Source of the DNA: Bacteroides sp. MSB163
GTDB lineage: Bacteria; Bacteroidota; Bacteroidia; Bacteroidales; Bacteroidaceae
Reading direction: 5' to 3'
Length of the DNA: 64,000 bases
NCBI RefSeq assembly: GCF_036416795.1
Contig: NZ_CP143867.1
Coordinates: forward strand, 3,650,001 to 3,714,000
This document shows, piece by piece, positions 1 through 9,188 of this stretch. The position numbers were made by a program, and so were the translations under genes. Numbering within the stretch: position 1 is the stretch's first letter; each line of letters starts with the position of its first letter. Below the pieces are notes generated by a model, which saw nothing but the letters and a program-made list of their open reading frames with translations, did no database searches and was not told the DNA's origin.

Positions 1-7
1 CTTCTTT

Positions 8-1012
8 ATGAGTAAGAACGATATAATTTTGGTATTGCCTCAAACAAAAAGGAAGCGAGAATTGTTACAAAAGGTAATGCAAGAGTTTCTGTTTAAATAT
101 TTTTCTGGATATTTTCCAGAAGTAGAAGAGTCGTTATGGTTAAATCAGTCAATTTATTATTTACCAGGGCAAGAAGAATTGCTTAGAGAAAAAGAGGAGT
201 TAATTGCGGAATATAATGAACGTCTGATTGCTTTGGAAGAAAAAATAGAAATGAATAGTAACGAATATTCATTTTTGCATAAACTTCTTACTGCAACAGG
301 GGATGAGTTAGTTGAAGTTTGTCTTGAATATTTTAAATGGTTAGGATTTAAAGATGTAATTGATAAAGACAAGGAACTCGATAAGGAATTCAATGAGGAG
401 GATATTCAAATTAATACAGAAGATAAAGGATTGCTCCTTGTGGAAATAAAAGGTATTAATGGAACCTCAACAGATGCACAATGTAGTCAAATCTTTAAGA
501 ATGTTTTTCGCAGAAGGGAAGAACAACAAAGATTTGATGTCTTTGGATTGTATATTGTTAATAATGAAAGAGGTGTAGAACCTCTTTCCAGAACAATTCC
601 TCCATTTAATCAGCAGCAGATCAAGGATGCGGTAAATGAAAAAAGAGGATTGTGCTATACGTGGCAATTGTTTAATCTGTATTTCGAGATAGAAGATGGG
701 ATCATAACTAAACAAGAAGCCCAAAGTATACTATTTAATAATGGCTTAATAGATTTTAGGCCAAAAGTAAATGAAGTGGCCGTGCCACATAAGTATTATG
801 GACAACATACCATAGTATGCCTGAAAATTGACAACGTAAAAATTAGTGTTGGGGATTTTTTCTTTTACGAGGAAGATGGTAGGTGGAAGAAGTTAAAAAT
901 ATTAACTATTAAAGATGGAGATGAAAAATTTCAATCCGTATCAAAAGGAAATTACGGATTTGAACTAGATAGGCGATGCCCTAATAAAAAGATGTTATAC
1001 GTAAAGCAATAA
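8..1012 (+). CDS. PD-(D/E)XK nuclease-like protein of unknown role
   Basis: I do not recognise a named family. The 334-residue protein has a charged, probably coiled-coil stretch at about residues 55-85. An acidic patch (about 129-132) is followed by the strand-like LLLVEIKG at 142-149; an E-x-K on a hydrophobic strand is the usual core of PD-(D/E)XK nucleases, so a DNA-cleaving role is inferred. The ATG at 8 has only seven bases before it, so a start outside the window is possible. It lies just before the XRE-hsdR operon on the same strand, which suggests a defence-related cargo gene. The nuclease assignment is tentative. Confidence 0.55.
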   Translation: MSKNDIILVLPQTKRKRELLQKVMQEFLFKYFSGYFPEVEESLWLNQSIYYLPGQEELLREKEELIAEYNERLIALEEKIEMNSNEYSFLHKLLTATGDELVEVCLEYFKWLGFKDVIDKDKELDKEFNEEDIQINTEDKGLLLVEIKGINGTSTDAQCSQIFKNVFRRREEQQRFDVFGLYIVNNERGVEPLSRTIPPFNQQQIKDAVNEKRGLCYTWQLFNLYFEIEDGIITKQEAQSILFNNGLIDFRPKVNEVAVPHKYYGQHTIVCLKIDNVKISVGDFFFYEEDGRWKKLKILTIKDGDEKFQSVSKGNYGFELDRRCPNKKMLYVKQ

Positions 1013-1102
1013 AATATTATAGTTCTATTGTACAATAGGTGATTCTTGAGTTTTGGCTGTCAAACAACAACCTGAAAGTTGTGTAATCTCGATTATTTAT
1101 AG

Positions 1103-1132
1103 TACCTTTGCCTACAAAATAAGGCAAAGGTA
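1103..1132 (+). promoter_or_regulatory. Promoter -7 box inside an 11-bp palindrome before the XRE gene
   Basis: TACCTTTGC at 1103-1111 matches the Bacteroides -7 box TAnnTTTG(C/T). It forms the left arm of a perfect 11-bp inverted repeat (1103-1113 and 1122-1132) that ends seven bases before the XRE start. A dimeric repressor binding here would block transcription, so autoregulation by the XRE protein is inferred. It could also act as a weak terminator for the upstream gene. Confidence 0.55.
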
Positions 1133-1138
1133 TTTTTG

Positions 1139-1429
1139 ATGCATACAATGGCTGAAGACAAGATAGACAACGCTTTAGGAGAAGGAATGAATATAATGGA
1201 AAATAAGAGCGAGGATTGGATTTGCCATTCACAGGCTATAGCAGCAATCATGTCAAACCGAATGGAGGAACTTGGTATGACACAACGAGCTTTGGCTGAG
1301 AAAATGAATTGTACCCAGCAGTATGTTTCTAAAGTGTTGAAAGGTCGTGAAAATTTGTCGTTGGAAACCTTATGCAAAATAGAAAATGCATTAGACATCA
1401 AGATATTGCAAGCTAGAATAAATAAGTAG
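1139..1429 (+). CDS. XRE-family transcriptional regulator of the restriction operon
   Basis: This small protein (96 residues from ATG 1139; ATG 1148 is also possible) ends in a Cro/C1-type helix-turn-helix. The visible signature is MTQRALAEKM followed by CTQQYVSKVLKG, at about residues 44-70. It has no other domain. It lies 23 bp upstream of hsdR on the same strand and directly after a palindrome that covers the promoter. The simplest reading is a controller that limits expression of the restriction operon. The family call is secure; the target is inferred from position. Confidence 0.8.
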   Translation: MHTMAEDKIDNALGEGMNIMENKSEDWICHSQAIAAIMSNRMEELGMTQRALAEKMNCTQQYVSKVLKGRENLSLETLCKIENALDIKILQARINK

Positions 1430-1452
1430 TAACACCATAGCAGGACAAGAAT

Positions 1453-4281
1453 ATGTCAACACAAAGCGAAGCGGCGTTGGAAGCCGGACTGATAGCCACA
1501 CTCCGACAAATGGACTATGAGTATGTCCAGATTGTCGAGGAAGATAATCTTTATGTTAATTTCAAACGTCAGTTGGAGATTCATAACAAGAAACAACTGG
1601 CGGAAGTTGGTCGTACTTCATTTACGGATGAAGAGTTTGAGAAGATATTAATTTATCTTGAAGGTGGAACTCGCTTTGAAAAGGCCAAGAAACTTCGTGA
1701 CCTCTATCCGCTTGATATGGTAAATGGACAACGGATTTGGGTGGAATTTCTCAATCGTACCCAATGGTGTCAGAATGAGTTTCAGGTCTCGAATCAGATT
1801 ACTGTTGAAGGACGGAAAAAATGCCGCTATGATGTGACTATACTTATCAATGGTTTACCATTGGTTCAGATAGAGTTAAAGCGCAGGGGAGTAGAACTCA
1901 AACAGGCATATAATCAGATACAACGCTATCATAAGACTTCGTTCCACGGATTGTTCGACTATATTCAATTGTTTGTTATATCAAATGGTGTCAATACCCG
2001 CTATTTTGCCAACAATCCTAATAGCGGTTATAAGTTTACATTCAATTGGACGGATGCAGCCAATCATCCGTTTAATGAATTGGATAAGTTTGCCGTATTC
2101 TTCTTGGAAAAATGTACGCTTGGCAAAATAATAGGGAAATATATCGTGCTGCACGAGGGCGACAAATGTTTGATGGTGCTTCGTCCTTATCAGTTCTATG
2201 CCGTAGAGAAAATTCTAGATCGTGTGCAGAACTCCAACGATAACGGCTATATATGGCATACAACAGGAGCCGGAAAGACATTGACTTCGTTCAAGGCTGC
2301 CCAACTTGTGTCAGAGTTGGATGATGTGGATAAGGTTATGTTTGTTGTTGACCGACATGACCTTGATACTCAGACTCAATCGGAATATGAAGCGTTTGAG
2401 CCGGGAGCTGTGGATAGTACTGATAATACGGATGAACTTGTGAAGCGACTTCAAAGCAATTCTAAGATTATCATCACTACCATTCAGAAACTCAATGCCG
2501 CAGTCAGCAAGACGTGGTATAGCAACAAGATTGAAACTATTCGCCACTCACGTATCGTGATGATATTTGATGAGTGTCATCGTAGCCACTTTGGGGATAG
2601 TCATAAGAAGATTATGAAGTTCTTTGACAATGCTCAAATCTTTGGCTTCACGGGAACACCTATTTTTACTGAAAATGCGGTAGATGGGCATACCACTAAG
2701 GAGATATTCGGAAATTGTCTTCATAAATATCTTATTAAGGATGCCATAGCCGATGAAAACGTGCTTGGATTCCTTGTGGAGTATTATCACGGCAACGAAG
2801 TTGTTGACAACGACAATCAAGCTCGTATGGAGGAAATCGCCAAGTTTATCCTTAACAATTTCAACAAATCCACATTCGACGGAGAGTTTGATGCCTTGTT
2901 TGCTGTGCAATCCGTGTCGATGCTCATACGATATTACAAGATATTCAAATCGTTGAATCCGAAAATCCGTATAGGTGCTGTGTTTACTTACGCTGCCAAC
3001 AATAGTCTGGATGATGAACAGACCGGCATGGGTACAGGGCAGTATGCAAAAGAGGGTGTGGGTGAGGCTGATGAACTGCAAACAATTATGGACGATTATA
3101 ACAATATGTTCGGCACTGCCTTTACTACAGAAAACTTCCGTGCCTACTATGATGACATCAATCTGCGCATGAAAAAGAAGAAAGCGGATATGAAACCGCT
3201 TGACCTTTGTCTTGTCGTGGGTATGTTCCTTACCGGTTTCGACAGTAAAAAACTGAATACTCTCTATGTAGATAAGAATATGGAATATCACGGTTTGCTG
3301 CAAGCATTCAGTCGTACCAACCGAGTATTGAACGAGAAGAAACGTTTCGGTAAAATCGTTTGCTTCCGTGACTTGAAAAATAATGTTGATACGTCTATTA
3401 AATTGTTCAGCAACTCTGATAATTCTGAAGATATAGTACGTCCACCGTTTGAGGATGTAAAAAAGGAATATAAATGCTTGGCAACAGAGTTCCTGAAAAA
3501 ATATCCTACACCCAGCAGTATAGATTTTCTGCAAAGCGAAAATGACAAGAAAAATTTTGTTCTGGCATTTCGTGATATTATCCGTAAACATGCGGAAATC
3601 CAGATATACGAAGATTATAGCGAGGATGCGGAAGATCTTGGTATGACTGAGCAGCAATTCAACGACTATAAGAGTAAGTATCTTGACATTACAGTCGGGT
3701 TTATAGAACCGCCTGTAATTCCATCTGTAGTTGCAGAAGACCCTGTTCCGTATGGGAACAGTCAGGGATTAGAGGATATAGATTTCTGTCTTGAACTTCT
3801 ACATAGCGACATTATCAATGTGGCTTACATTCTTGAACTCATTGCAGAACTTGACCCATATAGCAATGATTATTCAGAGAAAAGGCAACATATCATTGAC
3901 ACAATGATTAAGGATGCCGGGATGCGAGGCAAAGCCAAACTCATTGATGGCTTTATTCGGAAAAATGTTGATGAAGATAAGGAAAACTTCATGAGTGGAC
4001 GTAGTAAGGCTGATGGTACAAGTGAATTGGAAGAGCGTTTGAATCAATATATTGTATCTGAACGCAATAAGGCTGTAAAAGATTTGTCGGATGATGAACA
4101 AATTCCTACCGAGGTGCTGAATCTATACATAAAGGAGTATGACTATTTGCAAAAGGAACAGCCGGAAATCATACAAAAGGCATTGAAAGAAAAACATCTT
4201 GGTCTTATAAAAACAAGAAAGGCGTTGACGAGAATCATGGAGAGATTGCGTAATATAATAAGAACATTTAATTGGGAGTAA
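1453..4281 (+). CDS. hsdR: Type I restriction enzyme, R (translocase/nuclease) subunit
   Basis: HsdR is the ATP-driven translocating and cleaving subunit of a type I restriction complex (R2M2S). The 942 residues carry the N-terminal nuclease core D127...E141-L-K143. The SF2 motor follows, with Walker A TGAGKT near residue 270, the DECH box near 371 (IFDECHRSHFG), FTGTP in motif III, and a later SRTNR-type motif. The length is normal for the HsdR family and no truncation is seen. It starts at an ATG 23 bp after the XRE gene and its stop sits nine bases before the GIY-YIG gene. It should act with hsdM at 5042 and whichever hsdS is in the expression position. Confidence 0.95.
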   Translation: MSTQSEAALEAGLIATLRQMDYEYVQIVEEDNLYVNFKRQLEIHNKKQLAEVGRTSFTDEEFEKILIYLEGGTRFEKAKKLRDLYPLDMVNGQRIWVEFLNRTQWCQNEFQVSNQITVEGRKKCRYDVTILINGLPLVQIELKRRGVELKQAYNQIQRYHKTSFHGLFDYIQLFVISNGVNTRYFANNPNSGYKFTFNWTDAANHPFNELDKFAVFFLEKCTLGKIIGKYIVLHEGDKCLMVLRPYQFYAVEKILDRVQNSNDNGYIWHTTGAGKTLTSFKAAQLVSELDDVDKVMFVVDRHDLDTQTQSEYEAFEPGAVDSTDNTDELVKRLQSNSKIIITTIQKLNAAVSKTWYSNKIETIRHSRIVMIFDECHRSHFGDSHKKIMKFFDNAQIFGFTGTPIFTENAVDGHTTKEIFGNCLHKYLIKDAIADENVLGFLVEYYHGNEVVDNDNQARMEEIAKFILNNFNKSTFDGEFDALFAVQSVSMLIRYYKIFKSLNPKIRIGAVFTYAANNSLDDEQTGMGTGQYAKEGVGEADELQTIMDDYNNMFGTAFTTENFRAYYDDINLRMKKKKADMKPLDLCLVVGMFLTGFDSKKLNTLYVDKNMEYHGLLQAFSRTNRVLNEKKRFGKIVCFRDLKNNVDTSIKLFSNSDNSEDIVRPPFEDVKKEYKCLATEFLKKYPTPSSIDFLQSENDKKNFVLAFRDIIRKHAEIQIYEDYSEDAEDLGMTEQQFNDYKSKYLDITVGFIEPPVIPSVVAEDPVPYGNSQGLEDIDFCLELLHSDIINVAYILELIAELDPYSNDYSEKRQHIIDTMIKDAGMRGKAKLIDGFIRKNVDEDKENFMSGRSKADGTSELEERLNQYIVSERNKAVKDLSDDEQIPTEVLNLYIKEYDYLQKEQPEIIQKALKEKHLGLIKTRKALTRIMERLRNIIRTFNWE

Positions 4282-4289
4282 ATACGTAT

Positions 4290-5036
4290 ATGGTAAAAAC
4301 AAATGAACCCGGATATGTGTATATCTTGACTAATCCAAGTTTTCGTGAGGATTGGGTTAAGATTGGCAAAAGCGCACGCCCTGTTGATATACGTTCCAAG
4401 GAACTTGACAATACGGCAGTTCCGTTGCCTTTTGAGATACATGCAACCATTAAAACGGTTAAATATAATGAGGTGGAAAAACTCGTGCATAAGATAATCG
4501 ACAATTTGACTGATTTTCGTATTCGTCAGAACAGAGAATTTTTTAATGTCGCTCCGCAAAAAGCATTGGAAATTTTTAAAGAAATAGCACAAACTATAGA
4601 TGATGCCGTAATAACAGAATATGAGAATAATCAACCTTTGCGTAGCGATAACTTTATATCTCAATCTGTTCAAAATGAATTGCCAAGAAAATGTACTAAT
4701 AGCAGAAAAGACTATACAAAATATTCACTTAATGGAGTTGGTTCTTATGGGAAAGGTAGATTAGCATTAGAAGTAGTTCGACTTTTTATCGAGTCTACCT
4801 CTGTTGATTATAAAGAGCTAATTAATTTGTTGCCTAAACACTTAGTTAAAACCGTTGAAGAAGTCGGAAATTGGAAACTTAAAACGTCAGATACGCATAA
4901 AAGATGGTTTGAAAAAGATATTCTTATGTCTAATGATGGTGTCAGGTTTGTTGTATCATCACAGCATGGTAAGAATAATATAGGTCGTATTTTAGAGTTT
5001 GCGAATAAATTTGGTTTTGTAATTAAAGAATTATAA
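4290..5036 (+). CDS. GIY-YIG (T5orf172-type) nuclease-like protein within the restriction operon
   Basis: The N-terminal 90 residues form a GIY-YIG domain of the T5orf172 kind: GYVYILTN gives the first half and WVKIGKS the second. About 120 C-terminal residues have no family I can name. I chose ATG 4290, with GGGAG about 11 bp upstream, over a TTG that would overlap hsdR. The gene fills the space between hsdR and hsdM with an eight-base gap before it and five bases after it, so it is co-transcribed. It may be an auxiliary nuclease or a DNA-binding modulator of the type I enzyme; neither is shown by the sequence. Confidence 0.75.
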   Translation: MVKTNEPGYVYILTNPSFREDWVKIGKSARPVDIRSKELDNTAVPLPFEIHATIKTVKYNEVEKLVHKIIDNLTDFRIRQNREFFNVAPQKALEIFKEIAQTIDDAVITEYENNQPLRSDNFISQSVQNELPRKCTNSRKDYTKYSLNGVGSYGKGRLALEVVRLFIESTSVDYKELINLLPKHLVKTVEEVGNWKLKTSDTHKRWFEKDILMSNDGVRFVVSSQHGKNNIGRILEFANKFGFVIKEL

Positions 5037-5041
5037 TAAAT

Positions 5042-6595
5042 ATGAGCGAAGAACTGCAACAGAAACTCCGTGACCAGCTTTGGGAGGTCGCAAATCGTTT
5101 GCGTGGCAATATGTCGGCAAGCGACTTTATGTATTTCACATTGGGTTTTATTTTCTATAAATACTTATCTGAGAAAATAGAAAAGTATGCCAACAATGCC
5201 TTGGTGGATGATGAAATAACCTTTAAGGAATTGTGGGAAATGGATGATACCGATGTAGTCGAGTTACAAGAGGAAGTAAAGAATCAATGCTTGGAAAATA
5301 TAGGTTACTTCATTGAACCGAAATTCTTGTTTTCGTCCGTAATAGAGGCCATCAAGCGGAAAGAGAACATTTTACCTATACTTGAACGTTCATTGAAGCG
5401 TATCGAAGACAGCACTCTTGGACAGGACAGCGAAGAGGATTTCGGAGGATTGTTTTCAGATATAGACTTGGCTTCACCTAAATTGGGTAAAACAGCCAAT
5501 GATAAAAATACACTCGTCAGCAATGTGCTTCTTGCATTGGACGATATAGACTTTAGCGTAGAGGCATCACAGGAAATTGACATCTTGGGTGATGCTTACG
5601 AATATATGATTTCGCAGTTTGCGGCAGGAGCCGGGAAAAAAGCCGGGGAATTCTATACTCCGCAGGAAGTTAGCCGTATTTTGGCAGAGATTGTTTCCAT
5701 TGGACACCAGCGTTTGCGCAATGTATATGACCCTACTTGTGGTAGTGGCTCATTGCTTCTTCGTGCTGCAAGTATTGGAAATGCGGTTGATATTTACGGA
5801 CAGGAAAAGAATCCGACGACCTACAACCTCGCCAGAATGAATATGTTGCTTCACGGTATCAGATTCAGCAATTTCAAGATTGAAAACGGCGATACGCTTG
5901 AATGGGATGTCTTTGGCGACACTCAGTTTGATGCGGTAGTCGCAAATCCTCCATTCTCTGCCGAATGGAGTGCTGCCGACAAATTTAATACCGATGACCG
6001 TTTCAGCAAAGCAGGGCGACTTGCGCCAAAGAAGACAGCAGATTATGCTTTTATCCTACACATGATTTATCACTTGAACGAAGGTGGTACGATGGCTTGT
6101 GTCGCTCCACACGGTGTTTTGTTCCGTGGTAATGCAGAAGGGGTAATACGCCGTTTCCTGATAGAGAAGAAAAACTATATCGATGCCATTATCGGTTTGC
6201 CGGCTAATATATTCTATGGTACAAGTATTCCGACCTGTATTCTTGTGATGAAGAAATGCCGTAAGGAAGATGATAATATTCTGTTCATAGATGCGAGCAA
6301 GGAGTTTGAGAAAGTCAAGACACAAAACAAACTGCGTAAAGAGCATATTGACAAGATTGTTGATACCTATCGCGAGCGAAAAGAAATAGAAAAGTACAGC
6401 CATCTTGCCACTTTACAGGAGGTTGCCGATAACGACTATAATCTGAATATTCCTCGTTATGTCGATACTTTTGAAGAGGAAGAACCTATTGACATTAAAG
6501 CTGTAATGGCAGAAATCAAGGAGTTGGAAGCCAAACGTGCCGAACTAGATAAGGAGATTGAAGTATATCTTAAAGAATTGGGACTGGTTGAATAA
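5042..6595 (+). CDS. hsdM: Type I restriction-modification, N6-adenine methyltransferase subunit
   Basis: HsdM methylates adenine in the target chosen by HsdS, protecting host DNA. The protein has 517 residues, normal for the family. It begins with the N-terminal helical HsdM domain (LWEVANRLRGNMSASDFMYF). The SAM-binding motif DPTCGSGSLLLRA is near residue 231 and the catalytic NPPF box (VANPPFSAEW) near 301. The C-terminal helices (EIKELEAKRAELDKEIE) resemble those that contact HsdS. The gene lies directly downstream of the GIY-YIG gene and seven bases upstream of the rhuM-like gene. Confidence 0.95.
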   Translation: MSEELQQKLRDQLWEVANRLRGNMSASDFMYFTLGFIFYKYLSEKIEKYANNALVDDEITFKELWEMDDTDVVELQEEVKNQCLENIGYFIEPKFLFSSVIEAIKRKENILPILERSLKRIEDSTLGQDSEEDFGGLFSDIDLASPKLGKTANDKNTLVSNVLLALDDIDFSVEASQEIDILGDAYEYMISQFAAGAGKKAGEFYTPQEVSRILAEIVSIGHQRLRNVYDPTCGSGSLLLRAASIGNAVDIYGQEKNPTTYNLARMNMLLHGIRFSNFKIENGDTLEWDVFGDTQFDAVVANPPFSAEWSAADKFNTDDRFSKAGRLAPKKTADYAFILHMIYHLNEGGTMACVAPHGVLFRGNAEGVIRRFLIEKKNYIDAIIGLPANIFYGTSIPTCILVMKKCRKEDDNILFIDASKEFEKVKTQNKLRKEHIDKIVDTYRERKEIEKYSHLATLQEVADNDYNLNIPRYVDTFEEEEPIDIKAVMAEIKELEAKRAELDKEIEVYLKELGLVE

Positions 6596-6602
6596 TAGTG
6601 TT

Positions 6603-8010
6603 ATGGCAGAGATAGATAACATCCCGGAAATGCGTCCTTCATTCGACAATATCCGCCGTCACGATGAGAGCGAAAATGAATATTGGAGTTCACGTGACCT
6701 ATGCGCTGCTATGGGTTATTCGGCTTATTGGAAATTCCAAAAAGTCATAGACAAAGCAATCAAAGTCGCAGGCATAAAAGGAATGAATATTGATGAGCAT
6801 TTCAACCAAGCGGTTGATATGGTGAAGATAGGCAGTGGCTCGTTCCGTAAAGTCAGTATCTTCCGCTTGTCACGTATGGCGTGTATGATTATTGCTGAAA
6901 ATGCTGATGCAAAAAAAGTATTGGTACAACAGGCAAGAGATTACTTTTCTCAAACCATATCTACTAACGAATTGGTGCTTAACTCATATAGTTCCAATCT
7001 GTTACTGTATAAAACCGCACAAGGAGAAGTTCGAGTAGAGGTAATATTCAATAGTGAAACATTCTGGATGTCGCAAAAGCGCATGGCGGACTTGTTTGGG
7101 GTGGATGTACGAACCATCAACTATCATCTTGGACAGATTTATGAATCCAGTGAACTTACCAAAGAGGCAACTATCCGAAAAATTGGGATAGTTCAATCCG
7201 AGGGAGAACGAGACGTGGAGCGTACACCGTTGTTCTATAATTTGGATGCTATCATAGCGGTAGGTTATCGTGTCAATAGCTATCAAGCCACTCAGTTTCG
7301 TATTTGGGCTACGTCTGTTTTGAAGGAATTTGTCATTAAAGGGTATGCTCTTGATGATGAAAGACTAAAACAGGGAAAGCATTTTGGCAAAGATTATTTT
7401 GATGATTTGCTGGAGCGTATTCGTGAGATACGCACATCGGAACGCAGATACTACCAGAAGATAACAGACATCTATGCGGAATGCAGTGCTGATTACGCCC
7501 CGAAATCGGATTGTACTAAATTGTTCTTCAAAATGGTGCAAAATATGATGCATTTGGCTGTGACTAATCGTACCGCTGCTGAAATAGTGTATGAACGTGC
7601 CGACTCTGAAATGCCCCATATGGGATTGACCACTTGGAAGAAAGCTCCCGATGGTAGAGTTCAGAAAGTCCGATACGATTGTGGCAAAGAACTATTTGTC
7701 AGACAAAGAGATTTCCGAACTTAACGGCGTAACTAACGCATTCCTTGAATTTGCAGAGCTTCGTGCCCAACGTCACATTATAACAACGATGGAAGATTGG
7801 AAGCAACGTCTTGAACAGTTTCTTGGCACTATGGATTATAAGGCACAAGATACTGCCGGTAAAGTTTCACAAGAAGCAGCACGAGAGAAGGCGTATGGCG
7901 AGTACGAGAAATATAAAGTGATTCAAGACCGTTCTTTTATCTCTGATTTCGACCGGTTTAATAATGGCGACAAATTGTTGCCGTTTGATATTAACCCTGA
8001 TAAAGAATAA
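6603..8010 (+). pseudogene. RhuM-family gene with BRO/DinD-like N-terminus, split by a frameshift
   Basis: The first part (ATG 6603 to the stop at 7724) has a BRO-N/DinD-like N-terminus (YWSSRDLCAAMGY) and then a RhuM domain (TFWMSQKRMADLFGV, TPLFYNLDAIIAVGYRV). The rest of the RhuM domain (RKSDTIVAKNYLSDKE...) continues in the next frame to 8010. Dropping the single base C at 7662 joins GRV to RKSD, as expected for the family, and gives about 468 residues. RhuM-like genes often lie in type I restriction loci between hsdM and hsdS, as here. Either the gene is broken, the shift is a sequencing error, or it is a +1 recoding site; a mutation or an error is simplest. Confidence 0.8.
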
Positions 8011-9188
8011 TGATTATGGCAAATAATAACGAAAATAAAATCCTCAATGTTCCCCATTTGAGATTCCCTGAGTTTAGTGGGGAGTGGGAGAAATGTAAAG
8101 TGTCCGAGCTATTGGACTTCTATTCAACCAATTCTTTGAGTTGGGAACAACTTGAATATGGGACGAAAGCCATGATGAACTTACATTATGGGCTCATTCA
8201 TGTGGGACTTCCTACGATGGTAGATTTGACAAGAGATAGACTACCCAATGTCAAAAAGGGTAATATGCCTAAAAATTTTGAATTGTGCAAAGAAGGAGAT
8301 ATTGCCTTTGCTGATGCTTCGGAAGATACGAATGAGGTTGCAAAAGCTGTTGAGTTTTTCGATCTTGATAGGAAAGATGTAGTCTGTGGATTGCACACAA
8401 TTCATGGACGAGATAATAGTGATAGAACGGTTACTGGATTCAAAGGATATGCTTTTTCTTCTACTGCATTTCATAATCAGATAAGGCGTATAGCGCAAGG
8501 AGCAAAGATATATTCTATCAGTACAAAGAATTTTTCTGAGTCTTATATAGGTGTTCCATCCAAAGCAGAGCAAACCAAAATAGCTACACTGTTACGTCTA
8601 ATAGACGAACGCATCACTACCCAAAGCAAAATCATTGAGAAACTGCAATCCTTAATTAAAGGGCTTGCAGTTGCGCTAACGACCAAAGAAAAGGCTAACA
8701 TTGCAATTTCTCAGTGTTTAGAGTGTCATAGCTCAACACTTCAAGAGAGCGAGGTTTTGTCTAGTGGACTATGCAAAGTGTTTGGTGCAAATGGATTGGT
8801 TGGTTATAAAGATGTGCCACAAATGAACGGTGATGCGATACTGGTAATCAAAGATGGTTCGGGTGTTGGTACAGTTTCCTATGCACAGGGCAAATTTTCG
8901 GTAATTGGCACACTCAACTATCTTACTGTCATAGGCAACAATGATTTGCGTTATCTGTACTTTGCGCTGTCAGTATTCAACTTTCAACCGTACAAAACTG
9001 GTATGGCGATACCACATATCTACTTCAAAGATTATGGTAAAGCGAAAATATATTGTCCTTCACTTGCTGAACAAAAGCGTGTCGCAAACGTGCTTGACAA
9101 ATTGGAGAGCAAACTTTTTGTTGAGCAAGAACTTCTTGCGTCATTCAATCAACAAAAACTGTATTTGTTGGGGAAGATGTTTATATGA
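8010..9188 (+). CDS. hsdS: Type I restriction specificity subunit in the expressed position
   Basis: HsdS reads the split DNA target through two target-recognition domains (TRDs) joined by helical spacers. The 392 residues start with the conserved NVPHLRFPEFSGEW. TRD1 covers about residues 25-190, the central spacer (RLIDERITTQSKIIEKLQ) about 194-212, TRD2 about 220-350, and the C-terminal spacer follows. The ATG at 8010 overlaps the stop of the rhuM remnant, so this copy is read from the hsdR-hsdM operon. Its 5' end, centre and 3' end match inverted copies downstream, so this sequence is only the current state of a switching locus. Confidence 0.95.
   Translation: MIMANNNENKILNVPHLRFPEFSGEWEKCKVSELLDFYSTNSLSWEQLEYGTKAMMNLHYGLIHVGLPTMVDLTRDRLPNVKKGNMPKNFELCKEGDIAFADASEDTNEVAKAVEFFDLDRKDVVCGLHTIHGRDNSDRTVTGFKGYAFSSTAFHNQIRRIAQGAKIYSISTKNFSESYIGVPSKAEQTKIATLLRLIDERITTQSKIIEKLQSLIKGLAVALTTKEKANIAISQCLECHSSTLQESEVLSSGLCKVFGANGLVGYKDVPQMNGDAILVIKDGSGVGTVSYAQGKFSVIGTLNYLTVIGNNDLRYLYFALSVFNFQPYKTGMAIPHIYFKDYGKAKIYCPSLAEQKRVANVLDKLESKLFVEQELLASFNQQKLYLLGKMFI
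8045..8087 (+). repeat. 43-bp inverted repeat, 5' hsdS copy (partner 11478-11520)
   Basis: These 43 bases, coding for the conserved start of HsdS (NVPHLRFPEFSGEW), are identical in inverse orientation at 11478-11520 inside the second full hsdS. Recombination between the two copies would invert the whole 3.5-kb cassette and put the other gene behind hsdM. Confidence 0.9.
8604..8639 (+). repeat. 36-bp near-perfect inverted repeat in the central spacer (partner 10956-10991)
   Basis: The segment coding for DERITTQSKIIE is repeated inversely at 10956-10991 with three mismatches. Exchange here would swap TRD1 between the two full hsdS genes while keeping the reading frame. Confidence 0.85.
8645..8666 (+). 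repeat. 22-bp inverted repeat at the TRD2 junction (partner 9775-9796)
   Basis: The 22 bases coding for QSLIKGL are identical, in inverse orientation, at 9775-9796. Inversion between them replaces the TRD2 half of the expressed hsdS with the silent minus-strand half, in frame. Confidence 0.9.

Noticed and set aside
2548..3657. Long open frame (369 codons) on the minus strand
   Set aside because: It lies wholly opposite hsdR, whose motifs are intact, and its protein has no recognisable domain or promoter.
7651..8010. Independent small gene starting at 7651
   Set aside because: Its sequence is the C-terminal part of the RhuM domain and lines up with the upstream frame after removal of one base.
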